From Ramazzottius varieornatus (taxonomy: Eukaryota > Tardigrada > Eutardigrada > Parachela > Ramazzottiidae), in assembly GCA_001949185.1 (NCBI GenBank), contig BDGG01000006.1:102979-166978 (forward strand): a stretch of 64,000 bases of DNA, given 5' to 3'. The notes under the pieces were generated by a model that was not told the origin of the DNA, did not search any database, and saw only the letters and a program-made list of their open reading frames with translations. A program made the translations under genes and the position numbers. Positions 54,068-64,000 of this stretch are shown here, in pieces (the first letter of the stretch is position 1; each line of letters opens with the position of its first letter).

Positions 54068-54316
54068 TTGAGCTCTGCTCGTTGTCCATCTCGACCTTGG
54101 AAACTGACCGTCCATCCAGGATACTGCTTCGTCCTCTTGATTCTTATTCTCCTTCGGATCTTTCAATGCGGCCATGCTTTGGGCTTTTGGGACGGACATT
54201 GGTGGACATTACTGACAGACCATGTGGAAGAAGCTTCTAAAGATCCTCAAAGTTCTGCGGGAAGAAACTCTCCGCTGATTTCCCCCCTGCATCACTATAA
54301 TCATTTGCAAGACTAA
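54068..54316 (+). CDS. Hypothetical small secreted protein or first exon
   Basis: The 82-codon ORF has a convincing signal peptide: a short basic start, the hydrophobic core CFVLLILILLRIF and a plausible cleavage site after QCGHA. The mature part begins LGFWDGHWWTLLTDHVEEAS and is Trp- and His-rich, with no cysteines after the cleavage site. It could be a small secreted peptide, the first exon of a longer secreted protein, or a chance ORF. No homologous family is recognised. Confidence 0.25.
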   Translation: MSSARCPSRPWKLTVHPGYCFVLLILILLRIFQCGHALGFWDGHWWTLLTDHVEEASKDPQSSAGRNSPLISPLHHYNHLQD

Positions 54317-54482
54317 AAGACGACCGGTTACGGTGTAGTCCTCGTGCCGTCCTATCAACCTATCACCTACAACAGGTAATTTTTGGAGCTCTTGTTTGGA
54401 ACTTGGCGTACCCCCAATTGGCGCACTATTGATCGCCAGGCGAAAATTTCAGCAACAGTTTGGGAGGTAGGGTAAAGTACTT

Positions 54483-54571
54483 GACACTTTTCTACGGTAT
54501 TGGTAGCGACTTAGGCGGCATCCGGCACGGCCAATACATTGCCTTGCTTTGGACCATCGTAGAAAAGTGTC
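54483..54571. mobile_element. 89 bp foldback element with perfect 14-bp arms
   Basis: GACACTTTTCTACG at 54483-54496 has its exact reverse complement at 54558-54571. An inner inverted pair, TATTGG and CCAATA, extends the stem after a short break. It has no ORF. The size and symmetry suit a tiny MITE or a cruciform-forming relic. Confidence 0.55.
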
Positions 54572-55300
54572 GAGAAACCCGCATCGGCAACGTTTTTATT
54601 GATTGACCGAACCGGGACCACGTAACAATTTGGAGCAAATTTGTAGCGGCCAGTCTTTGGCCGGATAGTGAAAGTTCAAGTGCGGAATTTCCAACATTGA
54701 GATGATTAATGATAGCGGAACATTGCAGAATTCAAGATGAGGGCTGATTTCATTGCCAGATTTGTGTTGCATAAGGCTGACATTCCGACGTAGGCTAAAC
54801 CATAAATTCACCCATTGAGACGCGGTAGGTAAGATATTAAGCCTCCCACCTGTCACACTCCTGTGCCAACGTAGCGCCACAGTGGTCAACTTGAATCTTA
54901 GTTCCTGCTTCTGTAAAGCACAATCTGCTGCCAAACATGAAAAGTTAAGTGGATCAAAAGTTAAGTGCTTAAAACCCCAACGTTGAGAGGGGAAATGTGC
55001 TGAACAGCGTTGAATACCATTCCAAAACTTGGAAAGAGGAAAAGAGAGCGCTAAAGTGTTGAATAGCATTAATTCAAAGCCAATGTTTGAGGATTATTCA
55101 CCCAGTCAATGACATTCGACGCAAATCCCATCGGCTACACAAATACATTTTGACAATATACCCAAAACCTGCCTTCTCTGCCGGATTTCCATTTCGATAT
55201 AATTCTGGCCAGCATTGACGGGGAAATTTGATTTCGTTACTCAAACGATCCTGATGCTCTTTGTGAATGTTACATGGCCTAACATTTTCATTCCGCTGTT

Positions 55301-55319
55301 CCCTCCCCTCCCCTCCCCT
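55301..55319 (-). repeat. G-quadruplex-type tract on the minus strand
   Basis: Four runs of three or four C separated by single T on the plus strand give GGGG-A-GGGG-A-GGGG-A-GGG on the minus strand. This meets the usual G4 pattern. Confidence 0.6.
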
Positions 55320-56794
55320 TTGTTCATCAAACAAGTCGCCCAATAAGCCAGCAAAAACTTCTCCTTTCTTGCTTTGAGAACCTGGCTGCCCAGGTTGTGG
55401 GAACCTGTTATTGGTCAAGAGGGGAAAGTTCCAGCGGTAAGTTCCACTTATGAATGACCTTACTGTAAACTGATTCCTGTGGGTCCCTGTTATGCAGATC
55501 TTCGAGGTTTGACTTTTAGCCTGATTGAATTCAGTAACCATCAGCCCTATGATCACTGTCTACGTGCTTCGGTTACGTGCTTTCTTTCGTCAGATCAATC
55601 ATCAATAATCATTACAACGTAATATGACGTTTAACATTGAAAGTGAGTATATGTACGCTGGGCGGGATAATAGTATAGATGATAGGGGTATGCGTCACAA
55701 TAGCTTGGCGTACCTTGAGCATGAATGATGAATAGACCAATTAGTATTCAGTTATTATATCATCGCGAATTTATTAGACGGCAAACTTCCACCGCAGAGA
55801 AATTTGGTATGATTTTACGCTGGAATTCCGTTTGGAGTTGGAAGATTGAAGGTATATAGGGCCAGTTTGTCAGAGTGCCTGTAGCAACGTCTAGTCAGCA
55901 AGCCTTGATTACCCAATGGCCAAAAGTCTTGCTTGTTTTGTCTTACGAGGAAAGACGAAGGTACTTTCTGTGTTGACAAGCTCTTAACGTTAAGCCGCCA
56001 TTGTTATCTTTTGACGATGCTTCTCCTTTCAATTATGCGAACTGCCCTACTTTGAGAAGATGCCATCCTTCTGTTGCGCCATCCTTTCTGACCTTGAGAG
56101 CGGCTCGTGGAATATTCGGCTTGCAAGGTTCCCTCGGGATCTTTAGTCTTGATGCGCTTGTGCCGGGGAATATGCCTTGACATGTAACTTGGAGGTAGGC
56201 ACGCACGACCATTATGCTTCAATTAACCACGTAATGGCCAGCGATAATTGCACCGTCAGAACATGTTAGTTTTGTCGCTGATGACGATGATCAGTGGGAA
56301 ATATGTCGGTGTAAAGGCATGCTAAACAATGGAGACTGAATATATTGTGAGCTTCTTCGGGTTTGTACGGACGAGTTGCGGTTGGGCGGGGGAATAAGAT
56401 GGACAAGGAAGTAAAATGTCTGCTTGATGGAGGAAGTGTACGTTGGGATAAGGTGGCGCACTCATTCCATCTGCAGTTGTTCCGGTTATGGCGCCTAGTT
56501 TTGAATTAGTCAACAAGGAAGTTGAAGTTTTGCAGCTCCGCTTCTACGTCTTGTGCATGACGTAGGTGTGTCGGAAAGTGACGACTGGCATTTTGAGCGG
56601 AGCCCGTTGTGGTTGAGATGTCGACCCCAGCGTAACGGCAGCACGCAAGAATTAGTGCGCCGACTCTTGCTGTTGCAAGTTCGTGTTTTGGGGTAATTGT
56701 TAAAGATGTTGCGTGTTGCATAGAATGATAGTTTGCGAGGTTGTTGTGCTGGTTTGTCAAGAGCGTACATTCGTTGTGTTGTAGGAGGATCGCG

Positions 56795-58509
56795 ATGCGA
56801 GGGTGGTTTGACGCCTTCCGGGAGGGTGGCGGACCGACACTGTACGAGTCGGAACGGACAGCAGCCAGCCACGACAATATCCTCATTGCCATCTACACTT
56901 CCATCGGCGCTCTTTTCCTCGTCTTTCTCCTCGTCATCGTCCCAGCCATCAGGCGCAACGTACGTTTAATTGCCACCTTGACAGAAGAATAAAGTCTTGA
57001 CCCAGCCAACCATCCATTGATCATTGATGTAAGACATATCTTGCAGAAAATACCGACAGCAGTCTTGATGGGTGCCAGTCTCTATGTCCTTGCCAGTATT
57101 CTCCTGGGCCATTTCTCCACCAGTTGGCATGTCTCCTCCTCGGATATCCTGACCACCTACAAACACAGCGCTGGACTAAGGTTACCGGGGAAGATTGGCG
57201 TCAACATTGGCCTGATGTACTTTAACGTCACACTTCAAAGTAAGGCTAGTCTAAATCATCAATACAGTGAGGATGTACTGCTGCTTAGATTTCCTATAAT
57301 CAACTGGTTTCTTCATGGCACAGTGTCCGAATCGAATGGGACGGACAATTCCAATTCCCATGGGCGCAACCGCTTATTCTTCAACGAGCGGTTCACATGG
57401 AGTGAAGTGGACGAAGTGGAGCGGCAGCTACAGGCTTCCCTCCAACGCGGTTATCCCTCGCCCATCGTCAGCGTGGCCGAGACCTTGGCGCTGGATGACG
57501 GAACCTTTGCGTGGGGCCGAAGTTATCGGATAGCCGGCTATTACTCCGATGTCATCCTATGGTACGTAATTCAGCCATCTCTCTCAGGACCAGGCAAAAG
57601 AAGCAAGTGTTGGATGTCGTTGCAGGACGGCCTTGGCTTTGTGGATGATCAGCAACATCTTGTTTTCCCTGGTGCCACGTTTTAGTGGCTACTTTATGTT
57701 GCTGACCGGCGCCTTCTTGTTTCTCTGTGATGCCATCTACGCTCAACTCTTGCCCACTCCTGCCCTGACCATTCGCTTCGAGGACACTCTCCTCTTCTTT
57801 CGTTACGGCTGGTGCTTCTGGATGATCCTCACCGCCGGTTCGTCTACTCTCAATCTCACAAGATAGCTTTGCTACACTAATGTTTACTGTACTGTCGACA
57901 GGTTTTATTTGTGTATTCTTCGGCATACTGACCATCATTGCCGACATTTTCTGGCCGCAACTGATTAGTGAGATCCCGGCTAGTTGGCGCCACGAGTACA
58001 GCTCCAGCCCTGCCGTTTACAACCCACTGCTGTACTCGTCGCCCACCTCGCCCGGCAAGATGGCCATTTCCTCCTCGACCTGTCAAATTACGGTCGATTC
58101 CACGGCCGATCTCCATCATTCCCTTCGTCGCCCTCTGCCGCCCTCATCTACCCAGTGGACCAGCGAGCCCACCTCCAAAGCCAAATTTCCCCTCACACCT
58201 TCCGAAGCTCAGCTGGAAGAGATTGATCGCGTCTCCAACTTACCGCGCCACGGCTTCACCATCGCTCCGTCCACCGACTCGCTTCTCTCCAGCGGTTATC
58301 CACCTCCTTCCCCAACAACTGAAGAACCCAGTACCACAGTGGTACGGGAGGGCGGAGCGTACGTTAACCCCCTCCTGTGGGACATCAATGTACAAGAACG
58401 CCACGAAGACGCTCAAATAGCAGGACATAGTCGCCAAAACAGCGGCCTGCAGATGGCAGCTCTAGATCAAAGAAGTCAGCAGCCGTCGTTAGAGGTAACG
58501 CGACTATGA
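56795..58509 (+). CDS. DUOXA: Dual oxidase maturation factor (DUOXA / NIP)
   Basis: DUOXA is a multi-pass ER protein needed to fold and export dual oxidase to the plasma membrane, where DUOX makes hydrogen peroxide. Exons: 56795-56959, 57047-57239, 57324-57561, 57626-57837, 57902-58509; 471 residues in phase. The start MRGWFDAFREGGGPTLY is the family's conserved N-terminus. Membrane segments are at about 30-53 and 58-77 and in exons 4 and 5 (LFSLVPRFSGYFMLLTGAFL; GFICVFFGILTIIADIFW). Between TM2 and TM3, KIGVNIGLMYFNVTLQ, FNERFTW, then ERQLQASLQRGYPSPIVSVAE and YRIAGYYSDVILW match the extracellular loop; NVT and NGT are glycosylation sites. The 84-nt intron 2 has no stop and keeps frame if retained. 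The long Ser/Pro-rich cytosolic tail is about 180 residues, much longer than in vertebrate DUOXA. No DUOX gene is in the window. Confidence 0.93.
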
Positions 58510-58819
58510 GTATATCCACATTGTCTCCTTGTTTGTTATCATGTCACGTTACGCTGAATCCATGTCGCTGTTTCAATTTCAATGTCTTTCCTGAAGAAAA
58601 GCTATTGTATAGTACTTTACGCAAAATCCTTATCCCTATATTCTATGCAAAGCCTTCGTTGATACAGTTGCCAGTTGGAATAAAGATGATCATCCAACAT
58701 GACTCAAGTCGCTTGAAAGGGAATGGAAGACTGTAAGCGAACGAAATTGGACAAGACTTATCACATTGTATCACAGGGGCTTTGAACATTTGGAGCTTGA
58801 AGCGGAAAGCTCTCAATGA
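58510..58819. other. 310 bp convergent 3' spacer
   Basis: DUOXA and TGFBRAP1 stop codons face each other here, so their 3' UTRs probably abut or overlap. No other feature is seen. Confidence 0.5.
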
Positions 58820-61800
58820 TCATGGGGCTAGTTTACAAGCCAAGTGCAGTAGTCGCCCGTCGGAAAGTCGCTGAAACTGACAGTCCAGAAACTTGTGGCG
58901 ACAAACGTAACACAGCCTGGGGAAAGAAAAGCCATGGAGCTGTGATATAATTAATGCTGTGGAAGGGGCTTGTATCTCCTTTACCTTTCGTCAGAGAGGA
59001 CAATCTTCTTTCGGCGATCTTTAAAGACGGCGACAGCGGCCATGTAGGCTTGACGCTGTGCCAGGGAACATTCAATGGAGGCTAGCCGTTGGGTGTGGAC
59101 AGTTCGGCGCAGGGCGTTGGCCAGGAAGCCTTGGAGGGAGGAGAGGGGCCAGTTGGCCGGTAGCATGTTCAGGACCTTGATGGGCTCAAAGTCGGCTTCC
59201 TCATTGTTCAGCAAGCGTAGTGCCGCTTGGGCAGAATCGGCCGTCTGTTCAGCCGGCTTAAAGTAGATGCCTAGGAGGTGGTCGAAGAGTTGGCGCTTAA
59301 AGTGCCGGTCGGCGCTGCCCCATCGTCGGCAGTAGTCGATGGCTGCTTCGCTGTCTTGCATATCGTGAGCCAGAATGTACAGTGCCTTCAAGTGTTCCCC
59401 CGCCTGGAAACGCACAATCAGCCTGCACTTGGGAAAAAATGACAACTACCAAGAGAAAGGAGCTACTTTTGCCAGCAGAATGATCTTTTCGGCATGCAGT
59501 TGCGTATGTTCGATACGCTGGCTGATAGTCTCAATGTCTTTGAGACAATCTGACATCAAGAGGGCTTGTAGCTTCCGTCCAAGTTCCACCCTGTCAACTT
59601 CCGTCTTGTCCAGCTGTGACCAGTCGGTCAGCAGGTCGATGTAAGCATCAGCCAACTTCATGTACAGCTCGTCATCCTGCAAAACTGAGCATCAGACAGT
59701 TAGCGCGGCACTGTTCAGTTCACTTGACTTACCTTGAGGTGTTTCTCAAAGAGAAGATATTCCAGGAAAGCCATCTGAGCTTGGCTATGGCCGTCCAGCA
59801 CCTTCAACAGGAGCGACGAGGTTTCTTTGAGGTGGCCCGACTTGAGGACGTCCAAAGCTAGCCTCCAGTCATGCTCGAGCAGCCATGGCAAATGCCTCAG
59901 GACAATATTCCCCTCTTCCATACTGCAACGACAGCTGATTAGTTCTCTTGCTTGCAGACCTTATGGGGATAATAAGGAGGAAATGTTAGATCGATACTTT
60001 TTCAAGATGTCAGCAACGGTGTGAGCGTCAACGTCTTGTCCGTTGACTTTATCCGTGACCTGGCCGTCGACCAGCCCAGTCAGCCACTGTAAAGCGCTGT
60101 CGGGATGGCCGATTCTCAACTCGAAGAAGGCCAAGGCCACATAACACTGATGCTCTTCCAACAGCGCCTTGCTTTCTTCATAGGGGAAGATGTTTCTGTA
60201 GCTCTTGACGAAAGGCAGCAAGGCCTGATCTCTGGCCAGGGCGAAGAGCTTCAGCAAGACCAAGTTGACTTCCGGTGTAATCTGCACTATGCGCCGGTAT
60301 TCATCCAGGTAAGCCAGCAGGAAGGCATTACGCTCTCCTTCACTGATTCTTCCCCCTGAAAGGAGACAAGTTGACCCGACAGCTCTCGACTCATCTCTTC
60401 TGGTCAGCACTTACCGGTAAAAGGGTTAAGCAAGTCGTCTGCTGGCTCGGCGAAAGGGTCGTTGTTGGGAAGAAGGTCCGGACAGAATTTAAGAACTTCC
60501 TCGGGTGGAGCTTGGCTTTCCAGAAGAAGCTCTTTAGCCGACGTCAACTCGTCTTTCGACAGCTGGACGAAAGCCGCACGCTGTAAGACAGCCTTCAAGC
60601 TGGCCGCATCGTCTTGGCTGGATGAAAAGGTCCGCGCCACCTGGAGAGCCTCTTCAACAGATCGATCCTCCAGCAACGTCTCCACTTGCTCTTGCCATGG
60701 AATATTCTCCAAAGCCCAGACCTAAAGCAAGCCCCATCTTGTCGCTGTCGAAATTGATGTCAATCATGCTCTGCATTCCTTACCTGCGTTGCCGAAGCCA
60801 TCATGGGCGTCAAGCGTCCCTCCTTGCCCTCAAAGTCGGCCCTGCACAAGCACTGGCACTTGTCAAAGGGTAAGCTCTGTTTGGGCTGCTGATTGATGGA
60901 GCTGTAGACCCAGATGTCGGCTTCACTATACACCAGTATGTACGGAGAAGCGTATTGCATCTTTGTCACCAGCAGTTCCGCCCAGTTGATGGGTAAACGA
61001 GGAGCCCCTAAAGACTGCGCAGACACAAACATGCCTAACCCACCCGGACCAGATAACACAAACTCGTGCGTTTCGGAATCGGTGATAGACAGGATGACCG
61101 GTGTATCGGGATAAGGGAAGAGATTGTGCACTTCCGCTTGGCTGTGCTTGACGTTGACGATCTGGTATTCGCTGGTCGAGGCCAAGCAGACAAAGGGCTC
61201 GCTGTACACCATCTGAAGTGGCGCTTCCGGCAGTGATATCTCAATGAGTAGGGCAAAGTGGGTTTCAGTGATGCTGTGAACTTGCAGCGAACGCTTCTTC
61301 ACCACGCAGACCTAACAATAAGAAAACAGCATCCCCGTATTCCTAAAGTCCCGCACACGGCTATGGTTTACAGAGGAAAACGTGCGCCACTTCAGGATGG
61401 CACTGCAGCGCGTTATTTCAGGTAGAAAGATGTAGTACCTCATAGGAAATGAAAGGGTTTTCTGGATCGATCCTGTCGTTCAGACTGAAATGCGACACCC
61501 CTTTGACTTTCGAGGAACTGGAAGGAACAATCTGGAAACGACAATCACGCAATTAATATATCAGTTGCACGCCGACTTCGTCCAAGACGGGTTCACCTCG
61601 ACTGTGGCAGCGTCAAGCATGCCCAAGGTGCTATCGCACAAATACAAAACACGATTCAAGGTGGGAATGCAGGATACTTCGACCACCGGTTTCTTCTGCA
61701 AGGAGAATAAACTCACGAAGCTTCCGGAAGAATTACCCAATGTTACATCATTATGGCATACTTTTGACTTACAGAAGCAACTTGTTTGGAGGCTATCAGT

Positions 61801-62161
61801 TTTGATCGGTACAGATTTCGTCCTGAAGAAGATTTCGTCACCTGGATGCTATGTCGCTGAATCCACCTGTTGAATAAAGATACATGCTCGGCACTGTGAA
61901 GACTTAATATGCAAGCTATGATACCCGGCGGCTGTTCCCAAGAAGATGTGTCCATCAGCATAATCCATGCACTCAATCTACAATGAAACATATCACGCAT
62001 CTGCGAAACTATTGATAATCACAGCATGCTGGACGAAAACTGTCAATCAGATAAGCACGAGGTGCAAACACAGGAGAATCTATTGCTACCTTTGCGTGAT
62101 CGGAAGTCTTCTCGGTAAGGGAATGAATAACTGGGATGAGATCGAACGTCTTCACACTCAT
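58820..62161 (-). CDS. TGFBRAP1: TGFBRAP1 / VPS3, CORVET tethering subunit
   Basis: TGFBRAP1 is the metazoan Vps3 subunit of the CORVET complex that tethers early endosomes through RAB5. Exons: 62161-62090, 61977-61925, 61893-61773, 61695-61597, 61531-61439, 61311-60784, 60721-60415, 60355-59998, 59922-59733, 59676-59467, 59403-58985, 58916-58820; 848 residues in phase, close to human (860). The CNH beta-propeller (about 20-275) has IECMDYADGHIFLGT, NRVLYLCDSTLGMLD, VCVVKKRSLQV, LSGPGGLGMFVSAQ and INQQPKQSLPF. Helical Vps39-type repeats follow: RISEGERNAFLLAYL, GEHLKALYILAHDMQD, VLNMLPANWP. The C-terminus LCYVCRHKF...LHLAC is the terminal zinc-binding segment. These stretches favour TGFBRAP1 over the HOPS paralogue VPS39. 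Intron 5 holds a foldback repeat copy. Confidence 0.95.
61342..61396. repeat. 55 bp foldback repeat, copy 5 (TGFBRAP1 intron 5)
   Basis: On the minus strand it reads CCTGAAGTGGCGCACG at one end and CGTGTGCGGGACTTTAGG at the other. The arms resemble copies 1-4, but the loop differs. Confidence 0.5.
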
Positions 62162-64000
62162 TCTGGCTTCTCGCTCCTCCGCTGCAGAGATCAGCAAAGC
62201 TATCTCCTTTCTTCCCTATCGGCATCGGGAGACCAACCACACGGCTCCGAACGTCCTTGATTGACAAGTCCAGTCTCAAGTTCGTGAAGATGGAAGCAAA
62301 CACAGGCAGCAGGAACTGCCAGGAAGTGGGAACCAAAATTAATGATGTGAAAGAGCATCAGATGCCAGCGATGGACGAGTGAATGGCTGAATGCCACTGA
62401 ATCAGTGTTATTTTACTATGCAATTAAAATTATTAATAGTCACGTTCTAATGTCAAGTCTACATGATCAGTTGACTGCAAATAAAATCAATTATCGCTGA
62501 CAAATTTCAATTATCAAAATTAAAATTCGATTTCGTATTATGGATCAATCTATCAAGCATACACCAACCCGCACAATTAAAATGATTTCAATTATTAAAA
62601 TTGATTTCCTATCTTAATGATTAAAATAACACTGGACGGGTGATTTCTTCAGTGAATTATCCAACACACGGGCGGCTTCGCAACCTAAAGTGCAGCCAAA
62701 CTTTGGAACGGTACTCAGTCGACCAATATCTTTCATATGAAAAAATATCTTTTCGGATGTCGTTTGAACACCAGGTCTCTTGATCATTAGAGGTAGAATT
62801 CCCGCACTGATGATAAGATTGCTCGTTGTACTGGTCCTTGACGGGTTGCAGGTGGCAGTTCCGTGATTTTCGATATTAGGCTGAATAAATCCCCCGTCCA
62901 CCGCTGTTACCAATCAACATTCAAGAATCAAGCATCACAACCATTATGCAACTGCAACTGCAACACGAGATACCCAAGGAACTCTGAATCGCAAACCTAC
63001 AGAGGAAGCTCGAGCTCCAGGCAGCACGATCCTTTACTCAGGATGCTTGTTCGATTTTTTTCGATTGTTCTAATTTTTTTGACAAATTTCTCCAAGTTTT
63101 TGATGCGTCATGAGCTGTGATTTTGGATTTGATCAATCTGTTCTGTACTAACCATTCGAAGATGTTGGCGTATTGATTAATACGGAACTGATAAACCTGG
63201 GCGGAGCTCTCGCAAAAATGGAATTTGGATTTTAGATTTGGATTTTGAAAGTATAGAAGGCTCGGCGAAGCTAAAATAAGCCGCTTTGACCGTTCTTATG
63301 CATCATTCGTGCTTACGCGTCGGCGACAGAAGACAGCAGTAAAAACGGTGTATTGGTGACGTCATCTATCGCTCTTCCAGCGGCGAAAGTTCTGCGGCTG
63401 CAGCAAGAGTTCTTGAGTACGAAAGGTCCATTACTTAGCTTTTCCCGCTCGGTTTTTCGCCTTAACTGTATTAGATGTATTTCGCAACCTACGGGAATCA
63501 GGTTGAGCAGCCTGCGGAAAATGCTTTTCTGACGGATTTTCACTTTGGCGCGTTTTGTATCTTCGTGTAACACAACCCCTTCTGTACTCACCCAGCATCT
63601 CTTGCATAGAATCTGTTGAGGTATATACTGACTGATCGAGAAATGGCTGATAACGGGGATAACGAGGAGATGCATGAAAGAAATCTTGAAAGAGCAAAGG
63701 CAGTCGGCCACTTCCGACAGGTTGTGGTCCATGACACTACATCACACCATATGACATGACCTGACCTCACATTCCGTTTCTGCCGCATCGGAGTACCAAC
63801 TATGAACGACAGGCACTTTTACGGAAAGGTGCAGAGAGTCAAAACTTAGCGAAAAAGTTGTAACATCATGCATGCGTCAGAAATTTGCGAACCGTTGGCA
63901 GCCGCATTACTTGATTGCAAACTTCTCGCCTTTGACTTCTGTGGCCGACGCGCAGGCACGAATAGGGCATTAGCCGCGGCTAAAGCAGCTAAAATACTTT
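62162..64000. other. AT-rich right end without a recognised gene
   Basis: The TGFBRAP1 promoter region lies at the left. From about 62400 to 62640 the sequence is very AT-rich with repeated TTTCAATTAT-like words, and near 63210-63250 there are TTTGGATTTT repeats. The minus-strand ORF at 63313-63732 has no recognisable domain and is not called. Confidence 0.45.

Larger units (their letters stand above)
50173..56794. other. 6.6 kb spacer between SERBP1 and DUOXA
   Basis: This is the largest gene-poor stretch. No protein family, tRNA or rRNA is recognised. It contains AGGTGGCGC-like words at 50682, 50904 (minus) and 56451, a foldback element at 54483-54571, a G-quadruplex-type tract at 55301-55319, and copies of a short motif at 53269-53300 and 56576-56600. 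A small signal-peptide ORF lies at 54068-54316. Confidence 0.45.

Noticed and set aside
55098-55556. 152-codon minus-strand ORF
   Set aside because: No domain or plausible start context, and it spans a C-rich repeat. Treated as chance.
56506-56892. 128-codon ORF antisense to DUOXA exon 1
   Set aside because: A shadow of the conserved DUOXA N-terminus.
58820-62161. Assignment of the CNH/Vps39-type protein to VPS39 (HOPS)
   Set aside because: GPGGLGMF, the QQPKQSLPF segment and the length fit TGFBRAP1/VPS3 better.

Overview
This is nuclear DNA of an animal with a compact genome. Twelve complete protein-coding loci can be spliced by eye with GT-AG introns that are mostly 50-250 bp. One more gene runs off the left edge, one lacks its first exon, and the spacers between genes are about 0.3-6.6 kb. 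Nothing is bacterial, viral or organellar. The E78-type (NR1E) nuclear receptor, the Mp20-type calponin protein and the single Daughterless-type E protein point to a protostome, most likely an ecdysozoan. Gene spacing, short introns and base composition would suit a tardigrade-like genome, but that placement is inference.

Left third (1-21.6 kb): the start of WDFY3/Alfy (-) sits head to head with a complete RICTOR gene (+, 18 exons), with a foldback mobile element between them. A gene for three ZASP/PDLIM-type PDZ domains (-) and a muscle protein 20/transgelin gene (-) follow. Both encode likely actin/sarcomere proteins. Then comes the nuclear receptor E78 (-, 9 exons).

Middle (21.6-42.5 kb): a small InaF-motif membrane protein (+), synaptotagmin 1 (+, 8 exons), a Daughterless/TCF-type E protein (+, 9 exons) and a secreted RNase T2 (+, 2 exons).

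Right third (42.5-64 kb): a ZC3H14/Nab2 poly(A)-binding zinc-finger protein (-) sits head to head with a SERBP1/HABP4-type ribosome-binding protein (+, 8 exons). A 6.6 kb spacer follows. Then the DUOX maturation factor DUOXA/NIP (+, 5 exons) converges on TGFBRAP1/VPS3 (-, 12 exons). The last 1.8 kb is AT-rich and has no recognised gene.

The neighbours form no pathway or operon. They are ordinary metazoan housekeeping, muscle, neuronal and regulatory genes. For every complete model the exon lengths sum to a multiple of three and all splice phases agree, which is strong internal support. The most novel signals lie outside the exons: a family of about 50 bp hairpin elements in introns of three or four genes, two larger foldback elements, a perfect 27 bp palindrome, recurrent AGGTGGCGC-like insulator motifs, and a possible single-PDZ splice form of the three-PDZ gene.
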